From contig CM066165.1 in NCBI GenBank assembly GCA_033629205.1, positions 59,607,447 through 59,671,446 on the forward strand: DNA of 64,000 nucleotides, written 5' to 3'. The DNA comes from Lithocarpus polystachyus (taxonomy: Eukaryota; Streptophyta; Magnoliopsida; Fagales; Fagaceae). Below, piece by piece: positions 58,481-64,000 of this stretch; position 1 is the first letter of the stretch; the number at the start of each line of letters is the position of its first letter. Under the pieces are notes generated by a model. That model saw nothing but the letters and a program-made list of their open reading frames with translations. It made no database searches and was not told where the DNA came from. Position numbers and translations under genes: made by a program.

Positions 58481-59572
58481 ATGCCTAGGAAAACTAGAGC
58501 CCGTAGGACTTCTGACCCTTCACCTTCTTTCGATAGTGATCGGTTTCCTAGTGCCCAGAACCAAGAGACCTATGAGACCCTTAATCTTAGGCGTCAAATT
58601 TGGGGTGAGCGTAGGGTTGTTTTAGATGAGGTTGATCCTGAGGTGAGACGGAACTTTGAGCGTCGGGGTTGGTTACCTCTACTTGATTTTGAGCATCCTC
58701 CTCCTGCTTCTTTGATTAGAGAGTTCTATTCGAACCTCTCTATCCATGTCTACGATAACGACACCTTGGTAAAGGTGTGGTTACGTGGTGTGGAGTATCG
58801 CATTACCCCTCAGGTAGTGTCTGATGCTCTTGGGGTGCCCATTGTTGACCATCCCGTTTTTCCTTATGAGAAGTCTCCACCTCTTGATGACATGCTGTCA
58901 TACATCACTGGGTCTTCTATCCAGTGGGGTTCTGATCCTCGGATCACTTCTGCTGAGCTTTCCGAGCTTCACTATCTTTTCTTTAGGATCGTGTGTCATT
59001 CTTTGTGGCCTATTTCTCATGTCCACACCATCCATCTTGAGCGATGTGTGTTTTTGTACGCGCTAGTTACTGATGCTCCTATCAGTTTTCCTCATTTGTT
59101 CCTTCGTTCCTTGAACGAGGTTCATCGGTCTAGCTCTACGGCTCATGCTTTATTCTTTCCTATTTTCATTCATAGGATTCTCATTCATCTTGGTCTAGAT
59201 GATTTTCCTATTTCTGAGCCTGTTCATATTATTGCTCCTATAGGTGCTACCTTTTTGAGGCAACGAGCTGCTCAACTTCGAGCTAGCTCTAAGCATCCTA
59301 AGGTAGAGCCTTCCGATGTCACTCCACCCCCCTCTTCTTCTACATATGTTCCTGCAGCTGAGACATCTGTTGATCCTGCTGTTGCTGCTGCTGCTGATGT
59401 TCCTCCACCGTTTGATGAGGTTTCTGACCTTCGTCGGACTCTTGATACTGTCGTGACCATTCAGGCGGCTCATGGTCAGCTTTTGGTGGACATCCTTGAT
59501 GAGCTACGTGCCCTGCGAGTGGATTTGGCGAGTTCTCATCGTTCTCCTCCATCTCCTTTTGATGATGAGTGA
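58481..59572 (+). CDS. TG2 ORF2, putative plant transposon/envelope-like protein, intact
   Basis: 363 residues from ATG 58481, chosen because it lies in a good context (CACCATGCC), just after an acceptor-like AG, and begins with a basic stretch (MPRKTRARR). Residues ~80-260 match the pattern of the 'putative plant transposon protein' family: REFYSNL, VWLRGVEYRITPQVVSDALGVP, then ELHYLFFRIVCHSLWP and an alternating hydrophobic helical half. A Pro/Ala-rich linker (~275-315) and a coiled-coil-like end (SDLRRTLDTVVTIQAAHGQLLVDILDELRALRVDL) follow. No catalytic motif, signal peptide or clear membrane segment is visible. TG1 has a collinear homologue. Function is unknown; it may replace or derive from the envelope-like ORF of SIRE-type elements. 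Confidence 0.82.
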   Translation: MPRKTRARRTSDPSPSFDSDRFPSAQNQETYETLNLRRQIWGERRVVLDEVDPEVRRNFERRGWLPLLDFEHPPPASLIREFYSNLSIHVYDNDTLVKVWLRGVEYRITPQVVSDALGVPIVDHPVFPYEKSPPLDDMLSYITGSSIQWGSDPRITSAELSELHYLFFRIVCHSLWPISHVHTIHLERCVFLYALVTDAPISFPHLFLRSLNEVHRSSSTAHALFFPIFIHRILIHLGLDDFPISEPVHIIAPIGATFLRQRAAQLRASSKHPKVEPSDVTPPPSSSTYVPAAETSVDPAVAAAADVPPPFDEVSDLRRTLDTVVTIQAAHGQLLVDILDELRALRVDLASSHRSPPSPFDDE

Positions 59573-60130
59573 GTGCCCTTTGGCAATTCGTCACAAAAAG
59601 GGGGAGTGCATATTGTATATCTTGGAGATTTTTGTAGTAGAGGAGATTTTTGTTTTAGGGGGAGTTTTGAGCTTTTGTAGCTTTGTGTGATACCTTGGAG
59701 CTTGTGGAGTTATTAGATTGTATCTAGGCGCTTCACCTTGTATTTACTTTTTTGGCTCTTGATTAGGAGATATATTTTGTGATACATTGGTTACTGATAT
59801 GTTTCTTGTTTCACTATACTTCATTGCTTATTGATTTATATTTATGATGTTATTCATGATATATGTCTTTATTTTGTGTTATGTGAAATCAAGAAATTTT
59901 TTATATATTCCTATTTTTTTCTTCCACACATGCGTTTATGTGTTTGTTAAATGTTATAGGACTATACAAGTTGTTTTTAGTTGAGCTGTTGTCTACCTTG
60001 CAACTGTTAGATAGTAGTTTAGGTTGAATTGTTTAAGTGGCTATTTATTTTGTAATGGGCTATTTCAATTTGTAAACTTTGAGCTTTTTGTTAAGTTTGT
60101 GTTTTGTCACGGATTGCCAAAGGGGGAGTT
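59573..60130 (+). promoter_or_regulatory. TG2 3' non-coding region with repeated GGGGGAG tracts and PPT
   Basis: TCACAAAAAGGGGGAG ends near 59606, TTTAGGGGGAG near 59663, and CCAAAGGGGGAG at 60117-60128. The last lies two bases from the 3' LTR and is the likely PPT. The same arrangement occurs in TG1 and S1. Confidence 0.78.
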
Positions 60131-60976
60131 TGTTAGGTTCTAAGAATTAGGAACTAATGTATTAGAACTTCAATTTGTAATGTTGGCAAACCATGATCAA
60201 AACAATGTTTAGTCTTGTGTTAGACTTTGCTCAAAGTATGGGATTTTATGTAAAGTTGGAATCGAGTTTACTGCAGAAGTAACTGTTCACTTTCTGCCAG
60301 ACTCGATCGATCGAAAATTAGGCTCGATCGATCGAAAATCGGGCAGATCATTTTTCTGCAGAAAATTTCAACTCAGCCCTAGTCCATTTAATGTATAGGG
60401 TTTTATGTTTTGCCCTAAGTATATAAGGGAAAACCCTAGCCACGTTTTTACAGTTCTGAATCCTGTGTTTATGAATCTCTTTGTGAGATCTAGAGGTGTT
60501 TACCTTCACATACACTTAGGGTTTACAAACTCGAGACTTATGTCTAGAGCTTGATAAATCAATACAGTTACAGAATCAAAAGAGCATAAAGATATACAAG
60601 CAGGTGCGCTTGTGATTTGCTAAAGAATTCAAGGAAAGAAGGAGTCCGTGGAACTCGGAGCTATCATGGGGTCATGGTAGTAAGTTTCCTACACTTGGGT
60701 AGCAATAGGATGTTAATGGTCTAAGTCTTATTGTGTAAACTTCGATTCTTTCATAGTGGATTCAGTTTACCTTGAGGATAGCTAGGTTAAATCCTCCCCA
60801 GGTTTTTACCGGTGTGGTTTCCTGGGTCATCAGATCTTTGTGTTCTTTAATTTCCGCTGCTTTGTTGTTTTTGTTTATTTTGTGTTAACCTAGATTTAAT
60901 TAAATTACCTAAGTTAATCACTTGGCTAATTCACTAGGTTAATCTGTTGGGTTTAAGGGGTCTAAACGAACTGACA
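60131..60976 (+). repeat. TG2 3' LTR (846 bp)
   Basis: Same length and ends as the 5' LTR, with about a dozen substitutions and no indel seen. The CGATCG units are at 60304-60336 and the TATA-like TATATAAG at 60420-60427. Confidence 0.93.
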
Positions 60977-61901
60977 CACTATATAAATATAATTGCACTT
61001 TAGGCCTCATTAATAAATTATATCCCAAGACGTTATTATACATGCAACTCCTTCATAAAATATTCGTAGTAATACAAAGTCATGAACATAGACTGCCACT
61101 TTGTAAATTACTATATCTTAATCCTTGAGTACCCGGTTTAATCCTTTTGTGTTATTCACCATATATTTATGAAATCCAATTTCATAAATATATACTTTAT
61201 TCTTACTAAAGTGGTTAGGCCTAACTCTCTGAATAACTGTACCCATTAAACTTATCTCAAGGGAATATTTTATGTCTCCATTAAGAGACTATGAATTCCA
61301 TCTTGAGAATATATGTTCCATCAACACTAAATGTGGCTACCCAACATACTGAGGTTTTGACCGTTACTTTAGATCTCACTCCTGATATATCAAAGCAACC
61401 TACATTTCATGATCAGGTCCATTATTCTCTCAGGATTAAGAGTTCATGTGAATATAAGTCGTGAGATTTATTATTCAATTGACAGTCGTTAGGAGAATAA
61501 TAAATCTCACAGCGATCCAGTTCAATATGTCTTAACTCTTAAAACATATCAACATATTAACTAGAAGTCACCACTTCCATGATCAAGACAAATCATCGTA
61601 GTTAATATGTTATAGTCTTCGCAGATGAAATGCCCAATTTCATCACCGACTACGAACCAAAATTCTGAGTTTACAAAGAACTTGTGATTTATATCTTCTG
61701 TGACTCTTCACATAAATCACATACTATGCATCTTATGGACTATTTGATAATGTCCGAATATTCATGTTACCATTACTTTAGATAAGAATAAAACAACTTT
61801 ATTAAACACAATATTAAGTCATACATCATTTCTCACATAATGTCATAGATAATATCATACATAGCATCATACAATAGGATTTTAGGGCACATATCCTAAC
61901 A

Positions 61902-62540
61902 CCTAACATGCTTAGAAATACAAAAACTAACTAAAACTAAGCCATATAAGTGTAAACAAACAAAGAAACAAGATTAAAATTGAAATTAAAATTGAAAAGG
62001 GAGAAAAGAGCTTAGAACTCAATACCTCAAAACAAAAGCTCCTGGGCTTGATTTTTTATCGTTCCCCTCAGTCAAATCTATTCACAATTAATAAAAAGTG
62101 ATTAGTAATCTTAAACTCAAAGAACAAGGCCAAAAAAAGGCCTCAATCAAAAGAAAATTAACTTAAGGATGTTTTGTAAAAATTCCCTTTTTGATGAATC
62201 TTTGTGCTTTCCCTTAGGATTTCTGTCCATTTTGAAAAGGTACCATGTATAGCTATTTATATTGTGAAAATGGGGGTTTGGAACAACTCCAAGATGATGT
62301 GGGACTTGTTCCAAACCGCATTATTCATGGCCACGTGCGCAGGTTGATACCTGTGTACACAGGCCAATGGTGTATTCCTACCTCTACATATAGTTTAGCC
62401 ACCAGGTGTATTCCTGCCTCTTCATTTTTCTTCAGCAATTACCAACCGTTTCTTTTTTCTTTTCGTTCTCTTCATATTCTCTCTAACTCTCTCTACAAAA
62501 ACCCTCTACCTCTCTCTCTTATTCCCTCACAATCTAACTC
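61902..62540. other. Unassigned stretch with promoter-like features
   Basis: There is no homology to other parts of the window. 62275-62317 is a 12-bp perfect inverted repeat (GGTTTGGAACAA/TTGTTCCAAACC) around 19 bases. A G-box core CACGTG lies near 62332. 62350-62363 is a perfect 14-bp palindrome. TGTATTCCT[A/G]CCTCT occurs twice (62370 and 62406). A CT-rich stretch fills 62460-62540. It could be the promoter and leader of an LTR element or a gene fragment. The 131-codon ORF at 62245-62640 has simple composition and is not supported. Confidence 0.4.
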
Positions 62541-64000
62541 CCATCCCTTCCTTTCTTTAATCTCAACTTTTCTCTCAAACTCTCTCAACTCCTTCAATGG
62601 CACACAAGTGCAAGAAGAGTTCCTGCATCCTTTCCACTGATGTGTTTCATCTCACCCGCTAGAATGGAGTGGTAAGGCTGAATGGTTCTCCTTCCATGAC
62701 CTACAGATCACGAAACTATCTTTATTAGGGTGCAAGGGCCAGATCGGTTAGCTTTTTTAGTTTTTCCATTTTCAGGTTTTTCCTTTTGTCTTCCATTTTG
62801 ATCCTTTTTAGGCTTGTAGATGCCCGGGTTTTACTGTGGGATAGGTTTAGATGAAAGCCTGACAATTTAGGAAGGGTAGGATCATGTTTAGGATGAGTTT
62901 TGGTTGAAAAAACTAGAAAATGTCAAAGAACAACCCTCTGTCTGTGTTCATTCGTGCATAGGCATGTTTTTGCAGATGCAGCTATAGACACCGCATTTTG
63001 TAACCCTTTCGACTCGGGCCCCCATTCCCCAATAATGCTGAATTCTAAGACCCATGGTTGGTTTAGGACCTAATTAGAATGTTAAATTGACATGAGAAAT
63101 GTTAAAATGAAAAATATAACTTTTAACGAGCCAATAAATCTATTTTTGAAAAAATAAGGCTAAGGAAACCCTAGCTATGCGCACACAAGAATTAGCCTGC
63201 ACACACAACTTTCTACATTCGTATGAAAGCTTGATCATGTGCACGCATAGCAAATAGCCTGATCTTTCCTTGTACAGTTTCTGGAATTCGCTATGCATGC
63301 ATAAGATCAGGCTTGCATACGCACGCAAAAAGCTGCGTGTGTAGGCTGATTCTTGTGTGCGCATAGCTAGGGTTTCCTTAGCCTTATTTTTCCAAAAATA
63401 GATTTATTTGCTCATTAAAAGTTATATTTTTAATTTTAACATTTCTCAAGTCAATTTATCATTCTAATTGGGCCCCAAACCAACCTTAAGTCTTAGAATT
63501 CAACATTATTGGGGAACAGGGGCCCGAGCCGTAAGGGGTATAAAATGCGGTGTCTACAGCCACACGTGCAAAAACATGGCTATGCATGAATGAATGCAGA
63601 AAGAGGGTCGTTCTTTGACATTTTCAAGTTTTTTCAACCAAAACTCATCCTAAACATGATCCTACCCTTCCTAAAGTGTCAGGCTTTCATCTAAACCTAT
63701 CCCACAGTAAAACCCGGGTATCTTCAAGCCTAAAAAGGATCAAAATGGAAGACAAAAGGAAAAACCTGAAAATGGAAAAACTAAAAAAACTCACCGATCT
63801 GGCCCTTACACCCTAATAAAGATAGTTTTGTGATCTATAGGTCATGGAAGGAGACTTATTCAACCTTATCGCTACATTCTAGCGAGTGAGATGAAATGCA
63901 TCAGTGGAGAGGATGCAGGAACTCTTCTTGGACTTGTGCGACATTGAAGGAGATGAGAGAGTTTGAGAGAAAAGTTGAGATTAAAGAAAGGAAGGGATGA
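62541..64000. repeat. Large inverted repeat (~730-bp arms), continuing past the window
   Basis: Bases pair about a centre near 63270/63271. Position 62541 pairs with 64000, 62985-62994 with 63547-63556, and 63179-63191 with 63350-63362, all giving the same coordinate sum (126541), so net indels are few. Arms look ~90% alike outside the middle ~150 bp, which is more diverged. Each arm contains AGACACCGCATTTT, which resembles the LTR start of Tat-type Gypsy elements. The central part is rich in TGCGCA, GTGCACGCA and ATGCAT words. Confidence 0.85.

Larger units (their letters stand above)
53742..60976 (+). mobile_element. TG2: structurally complete LTR element with gag and ORF2 but no pol
   Basis: Two 846-bp LTRs with TGTTAGG and CTGACA ends and perfect TSDs CACTA (53737-53741 and 60977-60981). 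Between them lie an iMet-type PBS, an open gag, a ~2.0-kb spacer, an open ORF2, GGGGGAG tracts and a PPT. No pol domain is present, so replication would need enzymes in trans. By eye the LTRs differ at only about a dozen positions, indicating a recent insertion. The TR-GAG class (gag-only LTR elements) is the nearest named type; the extra ORF is an addition to it. Confidence 0.93.
53228..61901 (-). repeat. Solo LTR (A type, minus strand) split by TG2
   Basis: The parts are 53228-53741 and 60982-61901. Plus-strand ends are TGTTGGGAATC and ATATCCTAACA. The left flank (ACCTT) is Copia F RNase H sequence; the right flank (CCTAA) begins unrelated sequence. The two flanks do not form a TSD and do not belong to the same parent sequence. 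Confidence 0.87.

Noticed and set aside
62245..62640. 131-codon ORF next to the palindrome
   Set aside because: Ser/Leu/Pro-rich translation of a CT-rich stretch that runs into the inverted repeat; no recognisable domain.
1..64000. Host genes, tRNA, rRNA or snoRNA genes
   Set aside because: None recognised; every long coding trace is explained by a retroelement.

Overview
This window is plant nuclear DNA, almost certainly from a eudicot. It is AT-rich, has no recognisable host gene, and is essentially a solid block of nested LTR retrotransposons in which at least eight insertion events can be read from 5-bp target-site duplications (TSDs). No species-diagnostic sequence was recognised.

Layout. 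(1) 1-4522: 3' half and 3' LTR of a Ty3/Gypsy chromovirus (Tekay/Del-like). It sits in a decayed Copia element D1, whose pieces lie at 4523-4803, about 6492-7780 and 22951-24164. (2) 4804-6491: a deletion derivative S1 of a gag-only family, inserted in D1. (3) About 7781-12111 plus the LTR 21535-22950: a second decayed Copia, D2, also inside D1. (4) 12112-21531: a nearly full-length minus-strand Copia, C1, inserted at the PPT/LTR junction of D2 and itself carrying a solo LTR. (5) 24165-31790: Copia E (LTR tail, leader, broken gag) interrupted by a Gypsy solo LTR, then abutting a minus-strand LTR plus leader, G. (6) 31791-32765: unassigned sequence. (7) 32766-36236: Copia H. (8) 36237-46103: TG1, an LTR element with gag and a second ORF but no pol, with a solo LTR inside a solo LTR in its gag. 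(9) 46104-53222: decayed Copia F with a solo LTR. (10) 53228-61901: a minus-strand solo LTR split by TG2 (53742-60976), a structurally complete gag+ORF2 element with 846-bp LTRs and two open ORFs. (11) 61902-64000: unassigned sequence leading into a palindrome of about 1.46 kb that runs off the window.

How the parts relate. The only coding-competent units are the Gypsy pol fragment and TG2 gag and ORF2. All Copia gag-pol copies carry stops or frameshifts. D1, D2 and F appear to share the same lesions, which suggests a coding-dead lineage multiplied by proteins supplied in trans.

The most unusual signals are in non-coding leaders. The Copia leaders carry tandem stem-loops whose arms change together between copies (13 units seen). 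D2 and F also carry a dense array of short triloop hairpins. Clusters of CG-containing palindromic words (CGATCGATCG or TCGCGA type) occupy the same leader position in different Copia elements. The same words recur, one type per element, in both the LTR and the internal spacer of the gag+ORF2 elements. These are candidates for RNA packaging or dimerisation signals; that function is inference.
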